From NCBI GenBank assembly GCA_023053575.1, contig JAKZAP010000008.1, positions 5,970,715 through 6,034,714 of the forward strand: a DNA stretch of 64,000 bases. The letters run 5' to 3'. Positions 40,424-51,550 of the stretch are shown piece after piece; within the stretch, counting starts at the first letter, position 1, and each line of letters begins with the position of its first letter. The position numbers were made by a program, and so were the translations under genes. Source of the DNA: Branchinecta lynchi (lineage: Eukaryota > Arthropoda > Branchiopoda > Anostraca > Branchinectidae). The notes beneath the pieces are model-generated. The model saw only the letters and a list, made by a program, of their open reading frames with translations, searched no databases and was not told the DNA's origin.

Positions 40424-42508
40424 GTGGAAGAAACCATTGCTAAAGCCGCATTTGCGCGGTCCGCATTTCGTGCTGGAAGTATTAAGCGCTGTTTTGAGTT
40501 CTGGAAATCGCTTACAAGCGACCCTTATATTTTAAGTTTAGTTCGCAATGGCTACAAGCTTGAGTTTGAGGCACTGCCTGACACATCTGAGGCCACTGGC
40601 CATTCTGTAAATAGATTTTCTGTTGAAGAGAAGAAATTTGTGGACATGGAAATTGAAAAGTTACTTGCAAAAAATGTTATAATACGGATCGATCAGCGGG
40701 ATGCAAAATGGTTATCTCCCGTTTTTACACTTCCCAAAAGACAAGGAGATCGTCGTTTCATTTGTAATTTGAGACGTTTAAACCAGTTTCTTGAATACCA
40801 CCATTTTAAAATGGAGTCTCTTCATACTGCTCTTCAGCTAATTACCTACGGGTGCTATATGGCTTCGATTGACATTGTCGATTTTTATTATTCTTGTGCT
40901 GTAACAGAGCAGGATCGGTATTGGCTTTGTTTCGAAGTTGACGATGTCGTTTACATGTATACATGTTTACCCAACGGATTGTCTAGTGCCCCACGAGTTA
41001 TGACGAAATTAATGAAACCAGTGGTTTCTACTTTGCGAAAGAAGGGATTTCCTTCGGTCCTATATTTGGATGATTCTTTGTTAGTTAACGACAACATCAA
41101 GAAATGCCAGGAAAATGTTACACAAACTGTAGAGCTTTTGCACAATTGTGGATTTGTTATAAGTCCCACGAAATCTGTGTTAAACCCTACCAGAAGGGTG
41201 GAATTTCTAGGATTTGTTATTGACTCTGTTGCCATGGCCGTTTCTCTGCCTTCTCGAAAGGTCGAAGGTATAATTGCCACCGTCCGAGCTATTTTAAACC
41301 AGCGGTCCCCTCGTATACAGGCGGTATCAGAGGTTATTGGCCTGTTGATTTCGTCACTACCGGGGGTTGAACTAGGCCGCTTGTATTATCGTAAAACAGA
41401 ACGAGCGAAAGTGAAATTTTTAAAGGCTGCTCGGGGTGATTATTCGCATTGTATGGAACTGGATAATGATGTGAGATCAGAATTAGTTTGGTGGTTGAAT
41501 CTAGCCCAAAACAATTTTAAGTTGATTAAAGAAAGAAAAATTGATGATTTTGCCGAGTCAGATGCTTCCCTGTTAGGATATGGATGGCATGATGTCCATA
41601 CAGGAGAAGTTATAAATGGGGAATGGTCTTCTGAAGAGAAATTAGAACATATTAATGTGTTGGAGCTTAAAGCAGTATTATTAGGGTACAGAGCTTTAAG
41701 ACATCGTTTTTACGGCATGCATCTTCGAATGAAAATTGACAATACCACGGCAGTAGCCTACATTAACAATATGGGTGGAAGTAGGTCACAACAGTGTGAT
41801 GCAGTTGCGTGTCAGATTTGGCATGCAGTCCTTAGTAATTCAGGATGGATATCAGCCGAGCATTTACCCGGCAGTTTGAACGATGTAGCAGATTCAGCTA
41901 GTCGAAAATTTAAGAATGAATCAGAGTGGCAGTTATTGCCAGAGGTATATTCTGCCATCACAAAGCTGTTCCACTATAGCCCAGATATTGACCTATTCGC
42001 GTCTCGGTTAAACCATTTGATTGACGTGTATGTGTCGTGGAAGCCAGATCCTGATGCTTACAAAATAGACTCGTTTTCATTCGCTTGGTCAGGCAGAGAA
42101 ATATATGCCTTCCCTCCTTTCAGTGTCATCTCCAGAGTGTTGGAAAAAATCAAGAGAGAGGGGGTGACAGGGATTCTCATTGTTCCCCATTGGCCGAATC
42201 AACCGTGGTACCCGCTCCTTCTAGAGTTATTGGTGACGACTCCGATTTTTCTTCCGCTAGATGTCTTACGTCTACCTCAGCTGAAACACAAGAAGCACCC
42301 ACTAGAGAAACGGATGCATCTCATGTGCTGTTTCTTGTCAGGGAAAGCTATAGAAGAAGAGGATTGGAGGAGAACGTCATTAATGTCTTGTGTAAAAGCT
42401 GGAGGGAGAATACAAGTAAACAGTACTCGGTTTATCTTAGAAAATGGTCCAAGTTCTGTGAAAATAAGGGGTACAGTCCCTTTCAAGCTTCTGTGGACCA
42501 GGGATTGA
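40424..42508 (+). CDS. DIRS ORF2: reverse transcriptase, RNase H and methyltransferase-like domain
   Basis: 694 codons. The RT part shows IDQRDAKWLSPVFTLPKR, FICNLRRLNQFLEYH, MASIDIVDFYYSCAV with the first catalytic Asp, CLPNGLSSAPRVMTKLM, and YLDD near residues 214-217. RNase H follows, with ESDASLLGYGWHDV (about 376), INVLELKAVLLGYRAL and KIDNTTAVAYINNMGG, and the AEHLPGSLNDVADSASR end. After it, DIDLFASRLNHLIDVYVSW and EIYAFPPFSVI (about 521-563) fit the Dam-like methyltransferase region known from DIRS polyproteins. The indicated start is a GTG. The frame is also open upstream and runs into the end of ORF1, and the first internal ATG comes only near residue 75, so translation may depend on reinitiation, readthrough or splicing. 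Confidence 0.9.
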   Translation: MEETIAKAAFARSAFRAGSIKRCFEFWKSLTSDPYILSLVRNGYKLEFEALPDTSEATGHSVNRFSVEEKKFVDMEIEKLLAKNVIIRIDQRDAKWLSPVFTLPKRQGDRRFICNLRRLNQFLEYHHFKMESLHTALQLITYGCYMASIDIVDFYYSCAVTEQDRYWLCFEVDDVVYMYTCLPNGLSSAPRVMTKLMKPVVSTLRKKGFPSVLYLDDSLLVNDNIKKCQENVTQTVELLHNCGFVISPTKSVLNPTRRVEFLGFVIDSVAMAVSLPSRKVEGIIATVRAILNQRSPRIQAVSEVIGLLISSLPGVELGRLYYRKTERAKVKFLKAARGDYSHCMELDNDVRSELVWWLNLAQNNFKLIKERKIDDFAESDASLLGYGWHDVHTGEVINGEWSSEEKLEHINVLELKAVLLGYRALRHRFYGMHLRMKIDNTTAVAYINNMGGSRSQQCDAVACQIWHAVLSNSGWISAEHLPGSLNDVADSASRKFKNESEWQLLPEVYSAITKLFHYSPDIDLFASRLNHLIDVYVSWKPDPDAYKIDSFSFAWSGREIYAFPPFSVISRVLEKIKREGVTGILIVPHWPNQPWYPLLLELLVTTPIFLPLDVLRLPQLKHKKHPLEKRMHLMCCFLSGKAIEEEDWRRTSLMSCVKAGGRIQVNSTRFILENGPSSVKIRGTVPFKLLWTRD

Positions 42509-43275
42509 GTTTTCTTTCTTCATTAGTTGAGAATGATTATGGGTACAGTGTAATTAACACTGCTCGTAGTGCCATGGCTATACTCATAGATGGGTTTGGT
42601 GAGCACCCTTTGGTTAAAAGATTCTTACGTGGTGTGTTTGTGATGAAGCCAGCGTTGCCACGATATTCGGATACTTGGAATTTAGATGTAGTCTTAGCAT
42701 TTTTAAAGTCGTGGAAGTTAAGTGAGATAAACATAGACAAATTGAGTATGAAGTTGGCAATGCTGATCTTACTTGTGACAAGTGAGCGCTTACAGACCTT
42801 AATGGCTTTGACAACGGAAAATTTGGTCATTGGAGAAACAACTTGCACATTTCAGATCAAGAAACTTTTGAAAACTAGCAGGGCTCGTAGGCACAAATCG
42901 TGTGTGAAGTTAGAGGCTTTCAGTGATCCAGATTTGTGTCCTGTGTTGCATTTGAAAAAATATTTAGAAGTTACAGAACGTATCAACAGGCCATGTAGTC
43001 TGTTTTTGGTCAATAGGAAGCCTTATGGACCAGCAAGCCGGGACACGGTTTCTAGGTGGATTAAAACCGTCATGGCTAAGGCTGGAATTGATGTGCAAAA
43101 ATATACCGTTCACAGCACGAGGTCTGCATCAACGTCCCGATTAGTAGAGAAAGGTTTTTCGGTAGATGACATTTTAAAACATGTAGGATGGGCTTCAGCC
43201 AACACGTTTTCGGTATTTTATAACAAGCCCATAGTAGACGGTCGTGTTTCTGTTACTAATCAAGTTCTTGAGTAA
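42085..43275 (+). CDS. DIRS ORF3: tyrosine recombinase
   Basis: Frame of 396 codons that overlaps the end of ORF2 by about 420 nt in another frame; the recombinase proper starts near 42400 (NTSKQYSVYLRKWSKFCENK). The C-terminal catalytic part has all family residues: Arg in LLVTSERLQTL (about residue 234), His and Arg in VHSTRSASTSRLVEKG (about 343 and 346), His and Trp in ILKHVGWASANTFSVFY, and the nucleophile Tyr in the last word. The enzyme inserts the circular DIRS intermediate in place of an integrase. The first base of the listed frame is a TTG; the real start is unclear. Confidence 0.9.
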   Translation: MVRQRNICLPSFQCHLQSVGKNQERGGDRDSHCSPLAESTVVPAPSRVIGDDSDFSSARCLTSTSAETQEAPTRETDASHVLFLVRESYRRRGLEENVINVLCKSWRENTSKQYSVYLRKWSKFCENKGYSPFQASVDQGLSFLSSLVENDYGYSVINTARSAMAILIDGFGEHPLVKRFLRGVFVMKPALPRYSDTWNLDVVLAFLKSWKLSEINIDKLSMKLAMLILLVTSERLQTLMALTTENLVIGETTCTFQIKKLLKTSRARRHKSCVKLEAFSDPDLCPVLHLKKYLEVTERINRPCSLFLVNRKPYGPASRDTVSRWIKTVMAKAGIDVQKYTVHSTRSASTSRLVEKGFSVDDILKHVGWASANTFSVFYNKPIVDGRVSVTNQVLE

Positions 43276-43350
43276 AATAATTAATCGGATTTATTATTTG
43301 TTGTCCCAGTCTACACAGTGACCAGATGTACGTTGCAATTTGCTTTCAAC

Positions 43351-43481
43351 TCTCAATACATGAACTCGAACCCCAGCGCTCCTAGAGGCAGAATTGGGGG
43401 ATTAAACGAGACTTACCTAAGGTGAAGTTTAATCCTGATTCTGCCGATACTGGAGCGCTGGGTTAAGTGAGAGTTCATGTC
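43351..43481. repeat. DIRS internal complementary region
   Basis: The first part, TCTCAATACATGAACTCGAA through CTAGAGGCAGAAT, is the complement of the left end (39340-39386). The rest, GGGGGATTAAACGAGACTTA through GTGAGAGTTCATG, is the complement of the right end (43605-43689). In the DIRS model this region templates the joining of the two ends into a circle. Confidence 0.9.
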
Positions 43482-43550
43482 CCTCCCTCCCTCCCATGTG
43501 GTTTTCAGTTGTTGTTGTTCAGGTTGCATCGTACATCTGGTTCTTTCAAT

Positions 43551-43692
43551 ACTGGTTTGGAAAAACACCGCACCTTCGAGTCACTGCCCGTCGGCATCTC
43601 AATACATGAACTCTCACTTAACCCAGCGCTCCAGTATCGGCAGAATCAGGATTAAACTTCACCTTAGGTAAGTCTCGTTTAATCCCCCAATT
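43551..43692. repeat. DIRS right inverted terminal repeat and end extension
   Basis: 43551-43612 (ACTGGTTTGGAAAAACACCG and on) is the reverse complement of the left repeat. The outer part to TTTAATCCCCCAATT at 43678-43692 is found only in the internal complementary region, as expected for DIRS. Confidence 0.88.
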
Positions 43693-44650
43693 ATACACCA
43701 CTACTCTTTATTTATTCGAAACAAAAATAATGTCTAAATAACAGAGAAAATACGAAAATATTATACCATCAGCGTAACTATACGTGTCAGAAGTCGGATA
43801 GGGGAAGGCCAGTTCCAAAAAAATAACTTCATAACAATGTTAATTTGTGGCTTTTAAGAAAAAGTAATGATTGATCACGTAGCAAGGTAATAAAGTGTTT
43901 AGCTGACGCATTAAAGCTTTCGTAGCTCTAGGACCTTCTTCGTTCATAAAGCAAAATACCCTAATAAATAAATGTCATTAACAGCATTGTCTCGGAAACA
44001 CTGTAGGCGTTTTTCGGTGGCATATTTGCTGCCACACATTTCTGCGTTTGCACCTAAAAAGAAGTGTGTGCTTGAAAACTCGGCCTCCAGTTGTCTATAG
44101 TTTTGGCGGTAGTCCGGTAATTGTATTATCTGGACTTCTGCCGCGAAATTTGAATTTCCCGCCAAATTCAAGCCACAAAAAGTTGCTTGTCGAAGCGGAA
44201 AAGCGGGCAACAGAAAACAACCGGGAAACACTCTCTTCGAGACATATGCCCTTTGTAGGATAGTGGAAAAGCGCCTTATATTCTGTTTTACCACAGCGGA
44301 CGGTGCGGAGCTGTCTGCCATTAATGAGTTTACAAAAGCCTCGTTTTTGTTGCATGCTGCAGGTCCATTCTTTCTACATCCGTTTTTGCACTGTAGCGCT
44401 TCCGAGGAAGACGGCAGCGCTTCTCGAGAATCACGGACTTGCTCCCCGACAAAGTCCGTGCTTCCCTGCAAGATGCTGCAGCGCTGCCGCTTCAACCAAG
44501 AAGAAAGTGAATCCAAAAACGCATATTATGCAAAAGCAAAAAAGAAGTGCTGCAGCAGCGATGCGGCAGCGCTATTGCAACAAAAACGAGGCTCGGATCT
44601 GAAGATGCATAAACAAATATTTACATCGAAAGTGATGCCAGTTTCATTAT
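43693..44650. other. TGR intron, no gene recognised
   Basis: Repeated GCAGCGCT-type words (for example 44396-44600) give several short open frames on both strands, but no family motif. Confidence 0.35.
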
Positions 44651-45181
44651 GGGACTGAACTGTGGGGATCTCATGCCAACTACAGTCGATTCAGTTGCAG
44701 TACTACAAAAGAGTATATGGATTGCACCAGACAACACATGCCCAAGCTTTAAAAAGAGACCTCGGAATATTTTCCGTTAGAAAATGTAGGCTAATCCAGA
44801 TGCTTAGATTCTGGCTTAAGTTAGTTGGAATGCAGAATCTATATTAGTCAAGGCTGCGTATAGTGAGATTCTTAAAATTGGTAAGAAAAGAACTTGGCCA
44901 TCCAGCAGTACTGGATGAAGTAGGGCTATCATTTGTGTGGAATGATGGCCTTGGACCAAGAACGGATCACAGTAGAATAATTAAGAAGGTGACTGAGATT
45001 TTGCAGGGCCAGGAGGGCGTGGTTGAAAGGTCAGAATTGCTAGGGTTATATAAATCAGTAAAATCTGTTTGTGGAGCGGAGTATTATTTTAAATCACATT
45101 TACCTAATAAGCACCTCAGATATTGGATTCAGCTGAGAGCTGCCAACCAGTACATAGAAAAATTAATTTTTAAAAAAGAAA
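44650..45181 (+). mobile_element. LINE fragment, C-terminal part (first half, split by insertion)
   Basis: Frames 44662-44847 and 44863-45222 give LQYYKRVYGLHQTTHAQALK, RDLGIFSVRKCRLIQMLRFW and RYWIQLRAANQYIEKLIF, the region after the RT domain in many LINEs. At 45181 it is cut by a family 1 element. The continuation (KENGEPSLVTPCPLC) is found at 47450, directly after that element. Confidence 0.7.
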
Positions 45182-47445
45182 CAAGAGCTGAAAGCTCATA
45201 TGGCACTTGTAAGAACAGTTAGCATGTTTGTCAGATACGGTTTGCAGTTTTCAAGGCTGGATCTCTCTCCAGATATTCATTTCATCAGAAAATGGGCTTG
45301 ATCTAGTAGATCTGAAATGGTTATACCACTCATTGACAACTGTATCTTCCTCCAACGATGATCGGATCGGGGGAGGGACTATATTTTCAAGCCAATCTAA
45401 TAGAGTCCCTAACATGCCTGCAAAGTTTCACGGTCATAGCACATCTGGAAGCACCCTAACTCGTGATCATCGGAATTAGGGAAAACCCCCTCCAAATCCC
45501 CCCACTGTGACACGATCGGTCCTGTTTTGTCAATGATATTAATAATAATAACAATATATTTGCAAATTGAATGGCAGGCCGTTAAGCCTCTACAATGTAT
45601 CTGTGGCTTATGCTTGTTCTTCCCTCCAAGTCCCATCCCGATCTCTCGACTCTAAGCGCTTCAAGAGATTTCTCCCCCCGCCTTCAGCTCCTCCCGATGT
45701 TATCAGATCCGTTCCAGACTTGAAATTGATCATCTGAGTCACTTGTTCTTGACACTTGACAAGTTTCATGCACGTCTGATCACCTGTTCCAAAGTTATGC
45801 ATGTCAATAGAATCTCCCCATGATCATCGGATCGGGAAAAGAACTATTTTCAAGTTGACCTGGAAGAGTACCTAATATGTCTGCCAAGTTTCATGGTCCT
45901 AGTACATGTGGAAGTACCCCTCGAAGTACCCTAACTCGTGATCACCGGAAATCCGGGAAAACCCCTTCCAACCCTTCTACTGTGACATCCCGATCCATCG
46001 ACCCTAAGCATTTCACGACATTTCCGGTTCCCCCCTCTAATCCCCCTCTCTTCGGATTTGGTCCAGATTTGAAACTGAATATCTGAGACACTTGTTCTTC
46101 ACAATTGTCAAGTTTTATGCATGTCCGATTATCCATTCCAGAGTTATGCATGTTTCTAGTTTCCGGATTCCCCTTCCCTCCACCACCCCCCCCGATAGCA
46201 GGATCGGGGAAGCGATTATTTCCATGTTAATCTGGTTGGTTTCCTCACATGCCTGTCAAGTTTTATTGTGCTAGCTTATTCGGAAGCGTTTCACCAGATT
46301 TCCGGTTGCCCCTCCAGCTCCCACCCCCAGTGATCGGATCTGGTCCGGATTTGAAACTGAGCATCTGAAGCACTTGTTCTTGACATATGTCAAGTTTCTT
46401 GCATGTCTGATTACCCGTTCCAAAGTTATGCATGCTACTAGTTTCCGGAATTCCCATCCCTCCACTCCTCCCACAATGACCGGATGGGGAAAGTGATTAT
46501 TTCCAAGTTCTTCTGGTCGGTTCCCTTATATGCCTGCCAAATTTCATTGTCCTAGCTTATGTGGAAGCGTTTCATGAGATTTCCGGTGTCCCCTCCAGCC
46601 CCCCCCCCCCAGTTATCGGATCTGGTCCGGATTTGAAATTGAGCTTCTGAAGCACTTGTTCTTGACATATGTCAAGTTTCAGGCATATCTGATTACCCGT
46701 TCAAAAGTTAGGCATGCTACTACTTTCCGGATTTCCCATCCCTCCACTGCCCCCAAGATGGCCGGATCGGGGAAGTGATTATTTCCAAGTTAATCTGGTC
46801 GGTTTCCCAACACGCCTGCCAAGTTTCATCGTTCTAGCTTATGTGGAAGCGTTTCACGAGGTTCTGGGTGCCCCCCCTCCAGCCCCCAGCCCCCCCCCCC
46901 CCCCCCAGTTATCGGCAATTGTTCTTGACATATGTCAAGTTTCGGATCCGGAATATGATTATATCCAAGTTAATCTGGTCGGTTCGCTGATATTCCTGCC
47001 AAACGTTTCACTAGATTTGTTTGACTTGGACTGACCATCTTTAAACCACAATTATTCTCGCATTCGCTTTCAGATACATAGTCGCATAGCTCAGTGGTAG
47101 AACACTGGACTGTTAACCAAAAGGTTCCTGGTTCGATCCCGCCGTCGGCCAGCGTTTTGTTTTGCTCCCGTTTTACTTTTTGCTCCCTTTTTACTTTATA
47201 GTTTCCGGACTTCCGGATCCGGGGAAAGTTGGATTGGGGAAGTGATTATTTGTAAGTTGATCTGGTCGGGTCCCTGATATGCCTGTGAAGTTTCATCGTC
47301 CTAGCTTGTGTGGAAGTGCCCAAACTAGCAAAACCTGGACAGACCGACAGAACGACAGAACGACAGAACGACAGACAGACAGACCGACAGACCGACAGAA
47401 ATTACCATCGCTATATGGCACTTGAGTATGCTCAAGTGCCATAAA
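45182..47445 (+). mobile_element. Family 1 (Helentron-like) element, copy 6, inserted in a LINE
   Basis: Full-length-looking, about 2.26 kb. It starts CAAGAGCTGAAAGCTCATAT then GGCACTTG and ends with the perfect hairpin ATGGCACTTGAG / CTCAAGTGCCAT (loop TATG) before an A run. The interior repeats CAAGTTTCATGCATGTCCG-type units with pyrimidine-rich runs (CCCCCCTC). The 3' part has ACGACAGAACGACAGA tracts. Because the LINE reads on across it, its ends can be placed to within a few bases. Confidence 0.75.
47084..47155 (+). tRNA. tRNA-like sequence (pseudogene or tRNA-derived), Asn-like
   Basis: Has a good A box (TAGCTCAGTGGTAGAA) and B box (GGTTCGATCCC), and CTGTTAA where tRNA-Asn has its anticodon loop (GTT). 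However, the anticodon, T and acceptor stems pair poorly, so it is probably a tRNA pseudogene or a captured tRNA-like promoter. It lies inside a family 1 element. Confidence 0.45.
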
Positions 47446-47449
47446 AAAT

Positions 47450-47740
47450 GGAGAACCGAGCTTAGTGACACCCTGCCCTTTATGTAATGAAGGGAATGAT
47501 GACTTGGAGCACTTCTTGCTGAAGTGTCATGACCTTTCTGATTTAAGGGTGTCTTTGCTTGGGTGGAATCTGCGGTTTCTAGACATCTTGGATTGTACAT
47601 TGGCACAGATAATATGCAAAGTGCGTAGATTTATCGATCAAGGAGTGAACTTTCGTGAGAATAGAAGTTTAATTTTTGTTATATTTTGTTTATTTAGTTA
47701 CTTGATTAGTGTATAACTTGTGTATGTATATGGCAAAGAT
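47450..47740 (+). mobile_element. LINE fragment, C-terminal part (second half)
   Basis: Reads CPLCNEGNDDLEHFLLKC, a CCHC-type zinc-binding end of LINE ORF2 proteins, then LSDLRVSLLGWNLRFLDIL. The 3' end resembles that of the fragment at 56220 (TGTGTATGTATATGGC). Confidence 0.7.
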
Positions 47741-47959
47741 GAGTGCCGAAACGGGTCCATGGAATTGGCTCAAGTAATATACCTGAAGTTTTTAGAAAAA
47801 TCAGCAAGCCAAGTGCCCTTTGCGCCAAAACCATGGCGCCAACGGGCAACCATACAAAAGCACACCGACAGCGCTGCTTGCTCAGTATCCCCTATTCGGC
47901 TCATTAGACAACATCTACACCCGGATGCGCATAATTAGCAATATGGATTGAGATGTTAC

Positions 47960-48106
47960 CTTGAGAGTAGGTGGCTCTCCGTCTGCAACCTTTTCAACTT
48001 TGATCGGGATATATCCTCTGTGGAAAACTACCCCCTCTTCGCTCATATTACTTCCTATGAGTTCCGCCATCTGCTGATCGAACCCACGTAGCAAAATCGA
48101 CCTGAC
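47960..48106 (-). CDS. TGR: TGR exon: NADPH domain, second part
   Basis: 49 codons, phase 0/0, acceptor TTCACAG and donor GTAACA. Reads VRSILLRGFDQQMAELIGSN then MSEEGVVFHRGYIPIKVEKV. RSILLRGFDQ is a near-invariant thioredoxin reductase motif. Confidence 0.93.
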
Positions 48107-48449
48107 CTGTGAAGAAAGAATGTTATCTACCAAGTAGTGAGTGGCGGCCGGTACAGTAGAGCTATGCACCTTTGAACGCAAGTTCATTATTCATTCTGTT
48201 GTTTGACTGACATTATTGTTTTAATATGATGTATCTTGAATTAAACAACACGCCATTTGGCCTCAAGCTACGACTTGTTGATGCTTTGAAATAAACTGAA
48301 TGGAACTGAAAAGTTTGAACACTGCTATTTTCACCCACTTGCTGTGAGAATATCAACTTACCAGTCAGCCAAAAGCAGCCAATTAAAGAACCGGGTGTGT
48401 CTATAATGTCAATGTAAACTACTTTCATTACTGCTAGGATGTAAGTAAG

Positions 48450-49553
48450 AATTCGTCAACTCGTGGGTTTGTTGTGATCACTTGTAGGCAAAAGCCTTGA
48501 GATACGAATGATCATGGGTCTGAAGTCTCGAGAATGTATCGTTCGGAACTATTTCATTACTGCATTTGCCTGTGCTGACGCGCACTTTAAGGGCGCTGGA
48601 GATCCATCTGCAATGAACACTCCTGAAGCACGAACGATGATAAGCTCATGGGATCATGAAAATGTATATTTTTCTCAAAATTATAGTTTGTACTTTAAGG
48701 AATTCACTTGTAAGCAAAACCCTTGAGGCAAAAATGATCATGGGCCCCTGGGATCATGAACATATATCGTTTGGTGAAAAGTATTTTTTTACTTTTCGGT
48801 TAAGATAGTGCTAATTTTTTCTTTTTAGCAAAACCCCAGAGGCAAACATGATCATGGGCTAATGAGGATGATGAAAATGTATACTTTCCTTGAAAGTATT
48901 GTTTATACTTTGCGGTTAGGATTAGTACTTTAAGGGATGGTCGGTTCTGAAAAGTGACGATTTCTAAGCCAAACTCGTCAAGTCTCTAATGTCCAAGGCC
49001 AAATCTCATCGTCCTAGCACATCTTGAAGTACCTTAATTCGTGATCACCGGAATTCTGAACCCCCCTTCCCCTCCCCTCCGCCAGCAACTCCCCTCACAG
49101 TGCCCAAACCCGGTCCTGTTCTGTCATAGATCTATCTAGCTTGTGTGCTAGTTCTTCCCACTAAGTTTCATCCCAATCGCTCCACTCTAAGCGTGTCACA
49201 AGGTTGTCGGTTCCCCCTCCGACCCCCCCCCCCTCCACATTCATCTGATCCGGTACGGACCTGAAATGGGACATCTGAGACACGAGGTCTTTCCAAATAT
49301 CAAGTTTTGTCAAGATCCGATTACCCGTTCCAAAGTTACACATTCCTCAAGATTCGGTATTCCCCGTCCCTCCACTCCCCCCACGGTGGTCGAATCGGGG
49401 AAGTGACTATTTCCTTGTCCGGTCCCCGATATGCCTGCCAAGTTTCATCATCCTAGCCCTTCTGGAAGTACTCTAACTCGAGAACAGTGGCCTGGCAGAC
49501 GGACCGAAAAGTGATCGGTACGTGGCACTAGAGCGAAGTGCAAGTGCCATGAA
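48450..49553 (+). mobile_element. Family 1 element, copy 7 (3' part)
   Basis: The right end GTGGCACTAGAGCGAAGTGC then AAGTGCCAT is a degenerate form of the family hairpin. Upstream units contain GCACTTTAAGGGCGCTGGA and GAGGCAAAAATGATCATGGG, shared with 7216-7300 and 19550-20150. The left terminus is not clear. The insertion ends 95 bp from the TGR exon 49648-49881. Confidence 0.5.
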
Positions 49554-49617
49554 AAGCATACCAGCCTTCAAAAGAGCCTAACACCTTCATAACATTCCCT
49601 CTCAAATGTCAGTTTCA

Positions 49618-50061
<444 letters not shown>

Positions 50062-50089
50062 TTACCGCACACAGTAACATGTGTTACCG

Positions 50090-51235
50090 CACATGTTAAA
50101 TCAAATTGGATTTCGGAAGGCATTTAAGTATGGATATAGCTCACACCCTCCTTGCTCGTATTGTTTTTTTTTTGTAGTTCTAGGGAGAAGGTTTATGCTT
50201 TGGCACTAGATTTTGCTGTTACGTACGATTCTTTTATTCATTCGTGGGCTATTGTTGCTACACTACTTAAAAATAATATCACTCTCCCATGGTATTTAAT
50301 CCTAAGAAAATGTCATAGTTCTTCTCGTCTGAGCATAAAATGGAAAAATAGTTACAGTGGATTTAATTTAGTTCTAAAAATGGGTTTAGGGCAAGATAAC
50401 ATTCTCTCGCCTATCATTTTCAATATTGCTGTCTCAGCCTTGCTTGATCAGATTAGAACAAAATCTGTTTATGGTAAAGCATACCTTTTATCTTGGAGCA
50501 TATGCAGATGCTCCTGAGTAGATCGGTAAAATTCTCCAAGCTAATGTAAATTTTCTTGTTAAAGTTTTTTTCTGACCACGGCCTTCTTTTTTACCAGAAA
50601 AATGTCAGTTACTAGTTCCGGGCCCTAGGCCGAATGATATAATAAATAATTTGGTTTCAATTTCTATTAATAATTCAACTTTAAAACCGTTAGATTTTTT
50701 CACTTATCTTGGAGTGTAGGATTGCAGCAAGCTTTGGGGCAGTAATATCACTTCGCGATTATCTGTCTCGCCGATCTCTGGCAAAAGTTTTTAATACTGT
50801 TACTCTTCCTCAGGCCCTTCTTTTCTCTCCTTTGCTTCCTTTTTTCACATCCAGTAATTTCTCTCACATCAAAACTACCTTCTTCAACTTCGCTAAATAT
50901 CTTTGTCGGATTTCAAAATTTGAGTCGAATTCTTTTATGACGGAGACCTATCGATTAAAAAACCCAATAGATATCATACAAAAAAAACATGCTAACTTTC
51001 TTTCTAAAATTCCTCGAATCCATCACAACCTCACTGAGGCTGTAGCTGATGGTTGAGTTATTACGCATACGTTTTATTTATTTTTTATTTTGTTTGTTAT
51101 TTGCCTGGTGATCTGTTTTATGCGATACCGCCTTGTTATGTCATAGTTGTCTTTTTATATTTTTGGCCAGTTATGTATGTGTTTACTATGTTTTTTACTC
51201 TCCGATTTCTGGAGGAAGTAAATTATTTGAATTGA
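50090..51235 (+). mobile_element. Degenerate LINE fragment
   Basis: Pieces in different frames: TWO weak RT motifs (IGFRKAFKYGYS near 50103; MGLGQDNILSPIIFNIA near 50380) and a C-terminal part (SRRSLAKVFNTVTLPQALLF, 50709-51056). Frameshifts and stops; no catalytic YADD is intact. The end has a TTGAATTGAATTCAACTGAA tail. Confidence 0.65.
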
Positions 51236-51550
51236 ATTCAACTGAATTACCATTATGGCAGGAAGCACCAAGACCTCCTCTGTGGTCCGTTGGTCGTCCA
51301 CGGGATGGATTTTCTGCGCGGTGCTCCAGTATATTATATCTCTGCTCGAACCTCAACATATGTTCTTCCCGTCTTAACAATGATTCGTGCGCGCGACCAC
51401 TTGTCCTTTCTACGGGCCTCTTGTGACAAACTGTCCGTAGCATTATTGCTTTGTGAGATCAAGCTCTGGTACTCACTGCCCTAGGACAACATTGTCCCGG
51501 AAGAACTATCCACACACCTCTCTGGAAGGACCCGGACGATGGCAGAGAAA

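Larger units (their letters stand above)
39340..43692 (+). mobile_element. DIRS-type tyrosine-recombinase retrotransposon, apparently complete
   Basis: 4353 bp with the full DIRS layout: left inverted terminal repeat, gag-like frame, RT/RNase H/methyltransferase-like frame, overlapping tyrosine recombinase frame, internal complementary region (43351-43481) and right inverted terminal repeat. The internal complementary region is the complement of the left end joined to the right end, with ATT as the shared joining triplet; this fixes the ends at 39340 and 43692. No target-site duplication is expected and none is seen. DIRS elements replicate through a circular DNA intermediate that the recombinase inserts. 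All frames are open, so the copy is young and possibly competent. It lies antisense in the 8.7-kb TGR intron. Confidence 0.92.

Noticed and set aside
47084..47155. Functional tRNA-Asn gene
   Set aside because: Anticodon, T and acceptor stems pair poorly; kept only as tRNA-like.
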